Below, piece after piece: positions 35,872 through 44,558 of a stretch of DNA of 64,000 nucleotides (position 1 is its first letter; each line of letters opens with the position of its first letter). The translations under genes and the position numbers were made by a program. The DNA lies in contig CAZFEC010000003.1 in assembly GCA_964517435.1 (NCBI GenBank), forward strand, positions 62,001 to 126,000, given 5' to 3'. This DNA is from BS150m-G50 sp964517435 (GTDB lineage Bacteria; CAIWAD01; BS150m-G50). The notes under the pieces were generated by a model. It searched no databases and was not told where the DNA came from. It worked only from the letters and a program-made list of their open reading frames with translations.

Positions 35872-36884
35872 TGCGCACTACCACGGCGACACTTACCTGT
35901 CTGTTCCTGACAGCCCTGACGACCGCACCGGCGGTCGCGCAGCTGGTTGGCGCCTTTGGCGACGAACGTGCCGGCACGACCAGCATGACTTTCCTCAAAA
36001 TTGAGATAGGCGGCCGGGCGGTCGGTCTGGGCGGCGCCTATGTCGGTGTGGAGGGCGACGCCTCCAGCCTCTGGTGGAATCCGGCCGCCGCCGGTCTGGA
36101 CCGCCAGCCGCAGGTGGTGCTCAACCATGTGGAATGGCCCGCTGACATCAAGTATGAATATATCGGCGTCAAGTATCCGCTGGGCCGGGAGCACACGATC
36201 GGGGTCGCCCTGGCCAATCTGCATATGGATGACATGCCGGTGACCACCATGTATTATCCGGGAGGCGATGGGACCTGGTGCAGCTACAGTGACGAACTCT
36301 ACCAGCTCTCCTGGGCGGTCAACCTTACCGATCACTTCACCGGCGGCATCAGCCTGAAATACGTCCGTGAGCAGCTGGACGACGTGGTGATGGCGACGCC
36401 GCTGCTGGACTTCGGTACCTTTTACTACACCGGTTATCGCGATCTGACCCTGGCGATGTCGATTACCAACTTCGGCGACGTCATGCGGCCGCGCGGCAAC
36501 TACGAGTATATCGAGGAGGACGGCGGCACCAGTTCCCGTCGTTACAAGTCCTTCTCGCCGCCTACCGTCTTCCGTCTCGGTTCCTCGATGCATGTCTGGC
36601 ACTACCGGACGGAAAGCCGCGAGGTCGCCTCGCTGCTGGCGGCCATCCAGGTGACTCACCCGGTCGACAACCGGGAGAACTACAACTTCGGCCTGGAACT
36701 GGAGATCTATCGCCGCCTGCAACTGCGTTGCGGCTACAAGTCCAACGCCGGTGAGCAGAGCTGGACGACCGGCGTGGGGACCAGCCTGGAAACGGATGCG
36801 TTCAGCCTCAACCTGGACTGGTCGTACGGCGCTTTCGGCCTGCTGGGTAACACGCAACACATGTCGCTCGTGATTGGATTCTGA
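35871..36884 (+). CDS. PorV/PorQ-family outer membrane protein
   Basis: This 337-residue protein has a signal peptide (TTTATLTCLFLTALTTAPAVAQ) and a predicted FadL-like barrel. MTFLKIEIGGRAVGLGGAYV and EGDASSLWWNPAAAGL match the PorV/PorQ family opening. PorV is the shuttle that carries type IX substrates to the surface attachment complex, which would fit the sorting-domain proteins in this window, but many paralogues in FCB genomes have unknown roles. It shares one base with the receptor stop (TGATG) and is followed with no gap by a lipoprotein gene, so co-production is likely. Confidence 0.82.
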   Translation: MRTTTATLTCLFLTALTTAPAVAQLVGAFGDERAGTTSMTFLKIEIGGRAVGLGGAYVGVEGDASSLWWNPAAAGLDRQPQVVLNHVEWPADIKYEYIGVKYPLGREHTIGVALANLHMDDMPVTTMYYPGGDGTWCSYSDELYQLSWAVNLTDHFTGGISLKYVREQLDDVVMATPLLDFGTFYYTGYRDLTLAMSITNFGDVMRPRGNYEYIEEDGGTSSRRYKSFSPPTVFRLGSSMHVWHYRTESREVASLLAAIQVTHPVDNRENYNFGLELEIYRRLQLRCGYKSNAGEQSWTTGVGTSLETDAFSLNLDWSYGAFGLLGNTQHMSLVIGF

Positions 36885-38267
36885 ATGATGAACCGGAATG
36901 CCACCCAGATAACTCCCGCCCGCCTGGTACTGCCGACGCTGCTGCTTTTTCTGTTGAGCGATTTCAGCGGCTGCGCCCGTCCCGATTTCGGTCTGCCCGA
37001 CCTGGAATACGGAGGCTACTCCGATGTGGTCTACAACCGGGTGCTGCCCGATATCGTGCTGCAGGACTCCAGTGGCGCCAGCGACATCTTCATCGGTGAG
37101 GACGGTACCGTCTACGTGGCGGAGACGACTTTGAACCGTATCAGCGTCTACGACATCATGGGCCAGCCGCTGCTGGAGAACGGGCTCGGATCGCTCTATA
37201 TCGATTCGGTTCTCTCGGTATCGATCGACCGGCAGATGAACCTGCTGGCGGTCAACGGCGGCAACGAGGTCTTCCTCTGGAACAAGCTGGCCAACGCGTT
37301 GCCGGTCGACTCCATCTGGTTCGATTTCTGGGTGCGCGATACGACGCAGGTAGACAGTCTGCTGCCGGTGGATGTCTTATCACTGATCGCCTACCTCGAT
37401 CCCACCAGCACCGACGATCCCTACATCCTCGAGGACTATCAGCGCGCCGTCTCCCCGGAAGAGATCGAGGACCAGCTGGCGATGCAGGTGCATGAGATGT
37501 CGCTGAACACCAAGCTGATCGATGTCGCCGCCGACCCCGATGTAACACAGCAGTTCTTTGCGACCGATTACGCCCAGAGCCGCATTTTCGACTTCCACCT
37601 GGAAGCCTACGGCATCATTTACACCAGTGATGTGCTGATGCCGATCATGCTGATCTGGCGCATCGTGCCGGAAGCGACCCGCCATCATAACGACTGGGGA
37701 GAAGGTTTCGGTTATCCCAACAAACCGAACCGCATTCATGTCGACCGGAGCGGTGACTACTACTTCACCAATTTCATCTGGACCAGCAACACCTTCCAGC
37801 TGCATAAAACACGGCGCTTCGTGATCGATGATACGCTGGAATACTATCCCGACGCCGATTTCCTCTTCTACGATATCACCGAGAATCCCGACTCGATCCG
37901 CGATGTCTTCTACAACTTCAGTACCTTTTCAAGCCCGAAAAGCACCCACCCAAGTAATTTGAGAAGATCCGGATATGTTGATTGCTGGGACCTGAGTACA
38001 ACCTCTGACAATATCTACGTAGTAGATCGTGGCAAAAAAGCAGTCCATGTCTTCTCCAGTGGCGGCACCTTTATCACCTATGCCGGTGCGACCATCAACT
38101 ACACCGAGCAGGGGGAGGAATACGAATTCGACCAACTTGTCGATCCGATTTCGGTCGACTTCTTCGGTGGCGAGGAGGTGCAGGAGGATATCAACGCCTT
38201 GCTCTTCGTCCTGGACCGCGGCGCGGACCGTATCGTGCGCTATGAAAAAACCGTGCCGGAGGAATAG
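36885..38267 (+). CDS. Lipoprotein with NHL/six-bladed propeller-like repeats
   Basis: A 460-residue protein. The signal region (LVLPTLLLFLLSDFSGC) ends in an SGC lipobox. DIFIGEDGTVYVAETTLNRISVYD and NIYVVDRGKKAVHVFSSGGTF are NHL-like blades, suggesting a beta propeller that binds protein or glycan. The middle (about 140-330) is rich in aromatic and acidic residues and is not recognised. The start ATGATG directly abuts the PorV-like stop. It is a plausible surface or periplasmic partner of the receptor and PorV-like protein. Confidence 0.72.
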   Translation: MMNRNATQITPARLVLPTLLLFLLSDFSGCARPDFGLPDLEYGGYSDVVYNRVLPDIVLQDSSGASDIFIGEDGTVYVAETTLNRISVYDIMGQPLLENGLGSLYIDSVLSVSIDRQMNLLAVNGGNEVFLWNKLANALPVDSIWFDFWVRDTTQVDSLLPVDVLSLIAYLDPTSTDDPYILEDYQRAVSPEEIEDQLAMQVHEMSLNTKLIDVAADPDVTQQFFATDYAQSRIFDFHLEAYGIIYTSDVLMPIMLIWRIVPEATRHHNDWGEGFGYPNKPNRIHVDRSGDYYFTNFIWTSNTFQLHKTRRFVIDDTLEYYPDADFLFYDITENPDSIRDVFYNFSTFSSPKSTHPSNLRRSGYVDCWDLSTTSDNIYVVDRGKKAVHVFSSGGTFITYAGATINYTEQGEEYEFDQLVDPISVDFFGGEEVQEDINALLFVLDRGADRIVRYEKTVPEE

Positions 38268-38318
38268 CCTATCTCAACCCCTACCGTTGAAACTGAAACC
38301 ATCTCCGGACTGGGCCTG

Positions 38319-38966
38319 TTGCTGGTGACCGGCCTGTTTCTGTTGCCGCTGTTGAGCGGCTGCACTTCCTCCCTGCCGGTGAGCGATCTGACCCGGCCGC
38401 CGCTGCCGGCAAGTCCTCCGATTATTCACGTCACACCGCTGCTCAGTGCAGGGGAGTTTCCCACCCTTTTTATAGACAGGCGGTTGAGCGAGCGCAACCC
38501 GGCGACCCAGATCAGGGTTTTCCAGTTGTTCACTCAACGCTACGCTTCGGAGTTCCCCAGTCTCGATCTGACCTTCAGCGACACGCTGCAACAGGTTCCC
38601 CACCTCTGGCGGAACGGCCGGCCGCTGGCGCTCACGCCTTTGCGCCGGTTGCTGCCGCTCGATCCGGACCGCGAAGACTGGCTGCTGGCCATCGACACGC
38701 TGCGGCTGGAACCTATCCGGCAGAACTTCCTCAAAGCACTGGGCCGCGCTGTCTTCCTGATCGACGCCGAACTGCCCAGATATGTCGTCACCCTCTGCGG
38801 CCGTATGATAAACCTGGAAAAGGAGAACGAAGTGACCCCTTTCCGCATCGTCCAGGTTGATCGACCGGATGCCTTCAGTTCGGCGTTCGACGACCGGCTC
38901 GCCTACACGGTTAAAGACGCCGCCGTTGCGTTGGTCGCCTATCTCCGTGGATGGCGTCAACTATGA
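38319..38966 (+). CDS. Small lipoprotein of unknown function
   Basis: Called from TTG 38319, this gives 215 residues. LVTGLFLLPLLSGC carries a clear lipobox, but the called N-terminus lacks the usual Lys/Arg before the hydrophobic core. A nearby TTG at 38287 in another frame reads KLKPSP and then runs to a stop, so a one-base indel or non-standard start is possible. The mature part is globular with no family recognised; LAYTVKDAAVALVAYLRGW closes it. The stop overlaps the TatT gene by four bases (ATGA), which ties it to the TRAP operon. Confidence 0.6.
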   Translation: MLVTGLFLLPLLSGCTSSLPVSDLTRPPLPASPPIIHVTPLLSAGEFPTLFIDRRLSERNPATQIRVFQLFTQRYASEFPSLDLTFSDTLQQVPHLWRNGRPLALTPLRRLLPLDPDREDWLLAIDTLRLEPIRQNFLKALGRAVFLIDAELPRYVVTLCGRMINLEKENEVTPFRIVQVDRPDAFSSAFDDRLAYTVKDAAVALVAYLRGWRQL

Positions 38967-39832
38967 GCCGCACCCGACTCACCTGGCTTTCGCTATGCCT
39001 GCTGCTGGTCACCGGCTGCAGCAGCCAGCGTCTGGCGGTGCGTTTCATCTCCCCCGTCTTCGATCCGATGATGCAGGCGATCTTCGCGGAAACCGACCTG
39101 CAGGTGGCGCAGAGCGCCATGGAATCGGACATCCTGCTGCTGGAGGGATTGTTGCGCATGGCGCCGGACCACCGGGATAATCGGCTGCGCCTGGCGCAAC
39201 TGCTGACCGGCTACAGCCTTATTTGCGTCGAACCGGTGGCACACGCGCGTGCCGTCGATTTCTACCGTCGCGGTGCCGAAGCCGCCGGTCTGGCTTTTAA
39301 GGATCCGGGTCAATGCGCTCTCCTCACGAGCGGCACCCGGGCGGAGTACGAGCAGACGCTCCGGGAACTGGATCGGCGGGATCATCCCGCTCTCTTCTGG
39401 TGGGCTTTCGCCACCGGCGCCCGGCTGCGGTTGCAGCTGGACGACCCGGCCGCGATCATGCTGCTGCCCCGCGTCGAGGCCGTCATGCAGTGGTGCGTGG
39501 AGGTCGATCCCGCCTACTTCTTCGGCGGCGGACTCCTCTGGCTGGGGGCGGTAGCGGCGACCCGTCCCGTGTTGCTGGGCGGCGATCTGGTGGCCGCGAC
39601 TGCCTTGTTCGCGCAGGCGGCAACGCTCAACCGGGATCAGTTGCTGCTGGTGGATGTCTACCGGGCGCGCTACCTCTGTACCGCGAATTTTGATGAGAAT
39701 GGCTTCCGGGTGTTGCTCCGGAACGTGATACAGAGCGAGCCGGAGTCGGAACCTGAACACCTGCATTTGCTGAACAGTTTCGCCCGTTCGCAAGCCCGAA
39801 CCCTGCTGGAAACTGTCGATGAATATTTCTAG
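38963..39832 (+). CDS. tatT: TRAP transporter T-component lipoprotein (TatT family)
   Basis: Start at ATG 38963, where it overlaps the previous stop, gives 289 residues. The lipobox is LCLLLVTGC. The helical body, with LAQLLTGYSLICVEPVAHARAVDFYRRGAEAAG, DHPALFWWAFATGARLRL and VDPAYFFGGGLLWLGAVAA, matches the TatT family first described from Treponema, a TPR-like trimeric lipoprotein that docks with the P-component of certain TRAP transporters and may hold hydrophobic ligands. The next three genes encode P, Q and M components, which strongly supports the call. It overlaps the P-component gene by 14 bases. Confidence 0.9.
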   Translation: MSRTRLTWLSLCLLLVTGCSSQRLAVRFISPVFDPMMQAIFAETDLQVAQSAMESDILLLEGLLRMAPDHRDNRLRLAQLLTGYSLICVEPVAHARAVDFYRRGAEAAGLAFKDPGQCALLTSGTRAEYEQTLRELDRRDHPALFWWAFATGARLRLQLDDPAAIMLLPRVEAVMQWCVEVDPAYFFGGGLLWLGAVAATRPVLLGGDLVAATALFAQAATLNRDQLLLVDVYRARYLCTANFDENGFRVLLRNVIQSEPESEPEHLHLLNSFARSQARTLLETVDEYF

Positions 39833-40838
39833 GTATCTCACGCGCCGCCGCCGGCTGCTTGCCCTTGTACTGATGCTGCTGCTGGCAGGACAGGCGACCG
39901 CCCGTACGACCGTGATCAAATTCGCCACCGTCGCCCCCCGCAATTCCGCCTGGATGAACAGCATGCTGGAACTGGATCGCGAGCTGCAGGAGCTCACCGG
40001 CGGCGAGGTCCGCTTCAAGTTCTACCCGGGCGGAGTCCAGGGAGACGAGAAGGATGTACTCCGCAAGATCCGCATCGGCCAACTGCACGCGGCCGGTTTT
40101 ACCGGCGTCGGGATGGGGGCGGTCAACCCGGACAGTCGCATCCTCGATCTGCCCTTTCTGTTTAACAGCAGCGAGGAAGTGGACCTGGTCACCGATTTGT
40201 ATCACGAGGACTTCGCGGGGGGATTCCGCGCCGGCGGCATGGAGCTGCTGGGCTGGACGGAGGTCGGCCTGGTGCGTTTCTTTACCAACGCGCCGATCAA
40301 CCGCATCGAGGACCTGCAGGAAATGAAACTATGGGTGTGGCAGGACGATCCCCTCGCGCGTGATTTCTTTCACAAGCTGGGCGTGGCGCCGATTCCCCTC
40401 TCGCTGACTGATGTCCTCTCCGGACTGGAGACCGGCATGATCGACGCCGCCTACGCCTCCCCCTACGGCGGCGCGGTGCTGCAGTGGCACACCCGTATCG
40501 ACCATGTCTCCCAGATGCCGGTGGCCAACGCGGCCGGTGCGATTCTGATCTCCCGTGAGCGTTTCGACCGCCTGGACGACCGGCAGCAGCGCATTCTACT
40601 CGAATTGTGCGGCAAGTACGCGCGACGTATCACACTCGATTCACGCCGGGAGAACAGTCGTACCCTGGAGTTGTTCCAACAGGAAGGCATTACGCTCGAT
40701 CCGCCGCCAGGTGGTGTCGAGCGGCAACGCCTGCTGGATGCTGCTCGCGCCGTACAGGCTGAACTGGCCGGCGAGATGTACGATCCCGAGCTCTTCGGCA
40801 AGGTCCAGCGGGCGCTAAGCGAACAGCGCGAGCAATGA
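39819..40838 (+). CDS. TRAP transporter substrate-binding protein (TatP/DctP family)
   Basis: A 339-residue periplasmic binding protein with a basic signal peptide (RRRRLLALVLMLLLAGQATA). FATVAPRNSAWMNSMLELDREL, KFYPGGVQGDEKDVLRKIRIGQLHAAG and LPFLFNSSEEVD are DctP hallmarks. At the ligand site, where typical DctP proteins read KIRVP with an Arg that holds the carboxylate, this one reads EMKLWVWQDDPLARDF. The loss of that Arg suggests a different, perhaps less acidic ligand, in keeping with a TatT partner. It overlaps tatT by 14 bases and the Q component by four. Confidence 0.92.
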   Translation: MNISRYLTRRRRLLALVLMLLLAGQATARTTVIKFATVAPRNSAWMNSMLELDRELQELTGGEVRFKFYPGGVQGDEKDVLRKIRIGQLHAAGFTGVGMGAVNPDSRILDLPFLFNSSEEVDLVTDLYHEDFAGGFRAGGMELLGWTEVGLVRFFTNAPINRIEDLQEMKLWVWQDDPLARDFFHKLGVAPIPLSLTDVLSGLETGMIDAAYASPYGGAVLQWHTRIDHVSQMPVANAAGAILISRERFDRLDDRQQRILLELCGKYARRITLDSRRENSRTLELFQQEGITLDPPPGGVERQRLLDAARAVQAELAGEMYDPELFGKVQRALSEQREQ

Positions 40839-41314
40839 ACCGGCGGCAACGACCCGGCTGGCTGCGTCAAATCGCCCGTTCCGAACAGGTGCTGCTGGTG
40901 GCGGCGTTGGCCGCCATCGTGCTGCTCTCCTTCCTGCAGATCATCCTGCGCAACGCTTTCGACACTGCCTGGTATTGGATCGATCCCTTTACCCGTCACC
41001 TGGTGCTGGTCTTGATGTTCGGCGGTGGAGCGCGTGCCGCCGACCGGCTTTCCCATCTGCGCATCGACCTGCTCAGTCCTTACCTGCCACAGGGGTGGAG
41101 ACGCTGGACCAACCGGGCCTCCTGGTTGCTGGCTGCGCTGCTCACCCTGATACTGGCGGTAGCCGCCTGGAGTTTCGTGCTGCAGGCATACGTCTGGAAT
41201 GACGGCACTCCCCTGACGCGGGCGCTGCTCTGGTTCATCCCGGGCGGCTGGTTCCTGATGGCCTTTCATTTCCTCGTCGCCGTGATCTGGCCGGAACCGG
41301 AGGAGTCGCGGTGA
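40835..41314 (+). CDS. TRAP transporter small permease subunit (DctQ family)
   Basis: A 159-residue inner membrane protein with four hydrophobic segments: LLVAALAAIVLLSFLQIILR, FTRHLVLVLMFGGGARAA, LLAALLTLILAVAAWSFVLQ and FLMAFHFLVAVIW. WYWIDPFTRHLVLVL and RAADRLSHLRIDLL are characteristic of DctQ. It joins the P- and M-components, with four-base overlaps on both sides. Confidence 0.92.
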   Translation: MNRRQRPGWLRQIARSEQVLLVAALAAIVLLSFLQIILRNAFDTAWYWIDPFTRHLVLVLMFGGGARAADRLSHLRIDLLSPYLPQGWRRWTNRASWLLAALLTLILAVAAWSFVLQAYVWNDGTPLTRALLWFIPGGWFLMAFHFLVAVIWPEPEESR

Positions 41315-42561
41315 TACATCTGCTCTGGGTGTTGGCGGCGCTGCTGGGTTTACCGTTATTCGCGGTGCTGGCCGGCATGGCGCTGACCGCCTTCTACGGT
41401 GAGGGAATCGAAATCACCGCCGTTATCATCGAGCTGTACCGGCTGGCCTCCAATCCTACCATTCTGGCGATTCCTTTGTTTACTTTCGCGGGCGTGCTGC
41501 TCTCCGCCGGTGAATCGCCCCGGCGGCTGGTAAACCTGTTTCGAGCCTGGTGCGGTTGGCTGCCCGGCGGCATCGCCATCGTCACCCTGCTGGTAACATC
41601 CTTCTTCACCGCCTTTACCGGCGCCTCTGGTGTCACCATTGTGGCGCTGGGCGGTCTGCTACTGGCGGTCCTGCAGCAGGAAGGCTACCAGGAGCGGTTC
41701 AATCTGGGCCTGCTGACCACCACCGGCAGTCTCGGCCTGCTGTTTCCGCCCAGCCTGCCGCTGATCCTCTTTGGTCTGGTTGCCGGTGTCAGCATCGACA
41801 GCCTCTTTCGCGCCGGGATCGCCCCCGGCCTGCTGCTGATCCTGATCCTCGCGGCCTACAGCTACTATAAAGCGGGACGGCAGCGGATACCGCGCACACC
41901 CTTCCAGGCGCGGGCGGCGTGGCGCGCCTTGCGCGAAGCTGCCTGGGAACTGCCGTTGCCGTTGATCATCGTCGTCGGTATCTACGGCGGGTGGGTGACC
42001 GTCACCGAGGCTGCGACCCTGACCGTAGTTTACGTGCTGATCGTGGAAATGTTGATCCTGCGGGAGATCAGCTGGCAGCGCCTGCTGGGCGTCGTCGAGG
42101 AATCGATGACACTGGTCGGCGCCATCCTGGTGATCCTGGGCGGGGCGATGGGTTTAACCAACTACCTGGTGGACGCGGAAGTCCCGATGCGCCTTCTGGA
42201 CTGGTTGGAACAGTTCGTCACCTCACGTTTTCTCTTCCTGCTCCTGCTCAATGTATTCCTCCTGGCGGTGGGCGCCCTGATGGATATCTTCAGCGCGATC
42301 ATCGTCATTGTGCCGCTGCTGCTGCCGGTCGCGGCAGCGTTCGGCGTGGAACCGATTCATCTGGGCATCATCTTTCTGGTCAACCTCGAAATCGGCTATT
42401 CAACCCCGCCGGTAGGACTGAACCTCTTCCTGGCCAGCTTTCGTTTCAAGCAGCCGATCTGGCGTTTGTACGGCGCGGCGTTGCCGTTTATATTGTTGAT
42501 GCTGGTCGCCCTGGTGCTCGTAACCTGGTGGCCGGCGCTGTCGCTGTTTGCGGTCAAATGA
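41311..42561 (+). CDS. TRAP transporter large permease subunit (DctM family)
   Basis: A 416-residue polytopic protein with about twelve hydrophobic segments that catalyses Na+-driven uptake in TRAP systems. NPTILAIPLFTFAGVLLSAGE, FFTAFTGASGVTIVALGGLL, LGLLFPPSLPLILFG and NLEIGYSTPPVGLNLFL are DctM signatures. The start is GTG in GTGATACATC, one copy of the window's repeated octamer, and overlaps the DctQ stop by four bases; GGAG sits seven bases upstream. It overlaps the DUF3108 gene by four bases. Confidence 0.93.
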   Translation: MIHLLWVLAALLGLPLFAVLAGMALTAFYGEGIEITAVIIELYRLASNPTILAIPLFTFAGVLLSAGESPRRLVNLFRAWCGWLPGGIAIVTLLVTSFFTAFTGASGVTIVALGGLLLAVLQQEGYQERFNLGLLTTTGSLGLLFPPSLPLILFGLVAGVSIDSLFRAGIAPGLLLILILAAYSYYKAGRQRIPRTPFQARAAWRALREAAWELPLPLIIVVGIYGGWVTVTEAATLTVVYVLIVEMLILREISWQRLLGVVEESMTLVGAILVILGGAMGLTNYLVDAEVPMRLLDWLEQFVTSRFLFLLLLNVFLLAVGALMDIFSAIIVIVPLLLPVAAAFGVEPIHLGIIFLVNLEIGYSTPPVGLNLFLASFRFKQPIWRLYGAALPFILLMLVALVLVTWWPALSLFAVK

Positions 42562-44036
42562 TGTATGGGCAAGAACTGAAACGTAATACCCGGCTAATCG
42601 TGAAACTGAAACACGTGATACAACCGAGTTGGCTGATACTCGCCGGGCTGGGGATGTTCCTGGTGTGGTGCACCACCTTTGCGCTCTCCCTCGAAACCGA
42701 CCGCCCCGACGCCGCTTTCCTGCGCAGCTGGAGCGACGGCGATACCCACACCGCCTACGTTGAGATCACCAGCCTGGTGGACAGATTTCCCGCGAACGAA
42801 CTCTACCAGCTTAACCGGGGCATTCTGCTTTTCCATCTCGACAGCCTGGCGGCGGCCCGGCAGTCGCTGCTGGAGCTGGTGCCGGCGGAACGATATTTCG
42901 CCAGCCGGCGTCACTACTATCTGGGACGCCTCGCCCGTCGCACCCGAGATGATCAGCTGGCTGTATCACGTTTTCGCATGGCCTGGAAGCTCAATCCCTC
43001 TGATCTTAAACCGCTGGAGGAGGCGGTTGAAGTGAGCTACGCTTTTCCCCATCCGGGTCTCTGCCGCAAGCTGGTTGCCGAGCTGCTGCAGGAGGATCAG
43101 GAGAACTGGACCGGGCTGCGCTTCCAGGGGCTGCTGCAGCAGGAGGAGCACCCCAGGGCGGCGGTGGAATCATTGCGGGCTTCCGTGGCCTCTTTTCCGC
43201 ATCCGACGACACTGCTCGAATTGATCCGGCTGCTGGAGGGGCTGCCGGGTGGACTGATGGAAGCGGAGCAGCTCCGCTGGCAGTTGCAGCAGTATTATCC
43301 CGACCCGGACAGTACGCTGACCGGTGCTGTGGCGAAGCAGGATGAATGCAGTACGTTCTTTCCGGTAGGTACCCAGTATGTCTACTCCGTCTCCTACGGT
43401 TTCATTCCGCTGGGTACATTGAAAATCTGGACGCAGCGATACCTGACCGTGGCGGGGGAGCGTCTGGCGGAAGTCTGGTTCACGGCCGACGTCAACCCCC
43501 TCTACGCCTGGCTCATCGATATGCACGATATCTTCGTCGCGCGGATGCCGCTGGACGCATCCGGTCTGCGCAGTATGTACACGAGCAGCATCTACAACGA
43601 CGACATCATGGAACGGCTCTACCAGATGGAAACCGGCTCCAACCACTACTTTGCCCGCGGGTGCCACTACGAGGGGGATATCTACCTGTATCGCTATCCC
43701 TGCCCGCGGGGGACCTTCGACGGCATTTCCATACTCTATGCCGCCCGGCGCAGCGTCAGGCTCAACCAGTCGGCTCGCTACACGACAATTGTCAGCGAGG
43801 AGTTCAAGCGCACCGAAATACAACTCGATCCCGAACCGGTGCAGCTGCGTCATGCCGGCAGCTACCACTCGGTGCGCCGCCTGCACGGGACGGCCAACTA
43901 CAAGGGGCAGGCCGGCCTGTCCGGCAACTTTGAGGGCTGGTTCACGAACGACAGCCTGACACTCCCTCTTGAGTCGAAGATGAAAATCATGGTGGGTTCG
44001 ATCACCATCCGTCTTAAGGAGATAAAGCAGTTGTGA
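42558..44036 (+). CDS. TPR-like and DUF3108 fusion protein, exported or membrane-anchored
   Basis: Start ATGATG at 42558 overlaps the M-component stop, giving 492 residues. A single hydrophobic segment (PSWLILAGLGMFLVWCTTFAL) anchors or exports it. About 50-270 is helical and TPR-like (LYQLNRGILLFHLDSLAAARQSLLEL). From about 275, TQYVYSVSYGFIPLGTLKIW starts a DUF3108 domain ending in SKMKIMVGSITIRLKEI. DUF3108 proteins are predicted periplasmic beta-sheet proteins of unknown role. The gene is fully coupled to the TRAP genes, so it may help ligand delivery. Its TGA stop lies within a GTGATACA word. Confidence 0.78.
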   Translation: MMYGQELKRNTRLIVKLKHVIQPSWLILAGLGMFLVWCTTFALSLETDRPDAAFLRSWSDGDTHTAYVEITSLVDRFPANELYQLNRGILLFHLDSLAAARQSLLELVPAERYFASRRHYYLGRLARRTRDDQLAVSRFRMAWKLNPSDLKPLEEAVEVSYAFPHPGLCRKLVAELLQEDQENWTGLRFQGLLQQEEHPRAAVESLRASVASFPHPTTLLELIRLLEGLPGGLMEAEQLRWQLQQYYPDPDSTLTGAVAKQDECSTFFPVGTQYVYSVSYGFIPLGTLKIWTQRYLTVAGERLAEVWFTADVNPLYAWLIDMHDIFVARMPLDASGLRSMYTSSIYNDDIMERLYQMETGSNHYFARGCHYEGDIYLYRYPCPRGTFDGISILYAARRSVRLNQSARYTTIVSEEFKRTEIQLDPEPVQLRHAGSYHSVRRLHGTANYKGQAGLSGNFEGWFTNDSLTLPLESKMKIMVGSITIRLKEIKQL

Positions 44037-44060
44037 TACAAAAACAGTGAAGGGAACAAT

Positions 44061-44558
44061 GTGACCAGTCTACAGAAAATCGCGCCGGATGTGGTTCTGG
44101 GCGAAGATGTCAAGATCTATGATTTCGTCAATCTGTACGGATGCACAATCGGCGACCGTACGAAAGTCGGAACCTTCGTCGAGATCCAGAAAGGCGCCGC
44201 GATCGGCAGCGACTGCAAGATTTCCAGCCACACCTTCATCTGTGAAGGAGTGGAGATAGAGGACGGTGTCTTCATCGGTCACGGGGTACGCTTTATCAAC
44301 GATCTGCGGCCTCACGCCGTCAATCCGGACGGCGGTATGCAGACGGAGGCGGACTGGACGCTGGTCCGCACGCGAATCTGCACCCGGGCGTCGATCGGAT
44401 CCGGCGCCGTGATCATGGGTGGTATAACGGTCGGTGCCGGAGCGCTGGTGGGTGCCGGCGCCGTCGTTACACACGACGTGCCGCCCGGTGCGACCGTAGC
44501 CGGTGTACCCGCCCGGATTCTGTCCGAAGGCGAGTCTGAGCAGGAGCCGGAGGCCTAG
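44061..44558 (+). CDS. Left-handed beta-helix acyl/acetyltransferase, WbbJ-like
   Basis: A 165-residue hexapeptide-repeat transferase. GTG start with AAGGGA upstream. VVLGEDVKIYDFVNLYGCTIG, HTFICEGVEIEDGVFIGHGVRFINDLRPHAV and IGSGAVIMGGITVGAGALVGAGAVV match sugar N-acetyltransferases of the WlbB/WbbJ type used in nucleotide-sugar or O-antigen synthesis. AGVPARI at the end is typical. It follows the DUF3108 gene by 24 bases and is the last gene of the long same-strand run; it may be only transcriptionally linked. Confidence 0.82.
   Translation: MTSLQKIAPDVVLGEDVKIYDFVNLYGCTIGDRTKVGTFVEIQKGAAIGSDCKISSHTFICEGVEIEDGVFIGHGVRFINDLRPHAVNPDGGMQTEADWTLVRTRICTRASIGSGAVIMGGITVGAGALVGAGAVVTHDVPPGATVAGVPARILSEGESEQEPEA

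Noticed and set aside
39819..39905. Twin-arginine export signal on the TRAP binding protein
   Set aside because: The basic run RRRR lacks the S/T-RRxFLK pattern; a normal Sec signal explains it.
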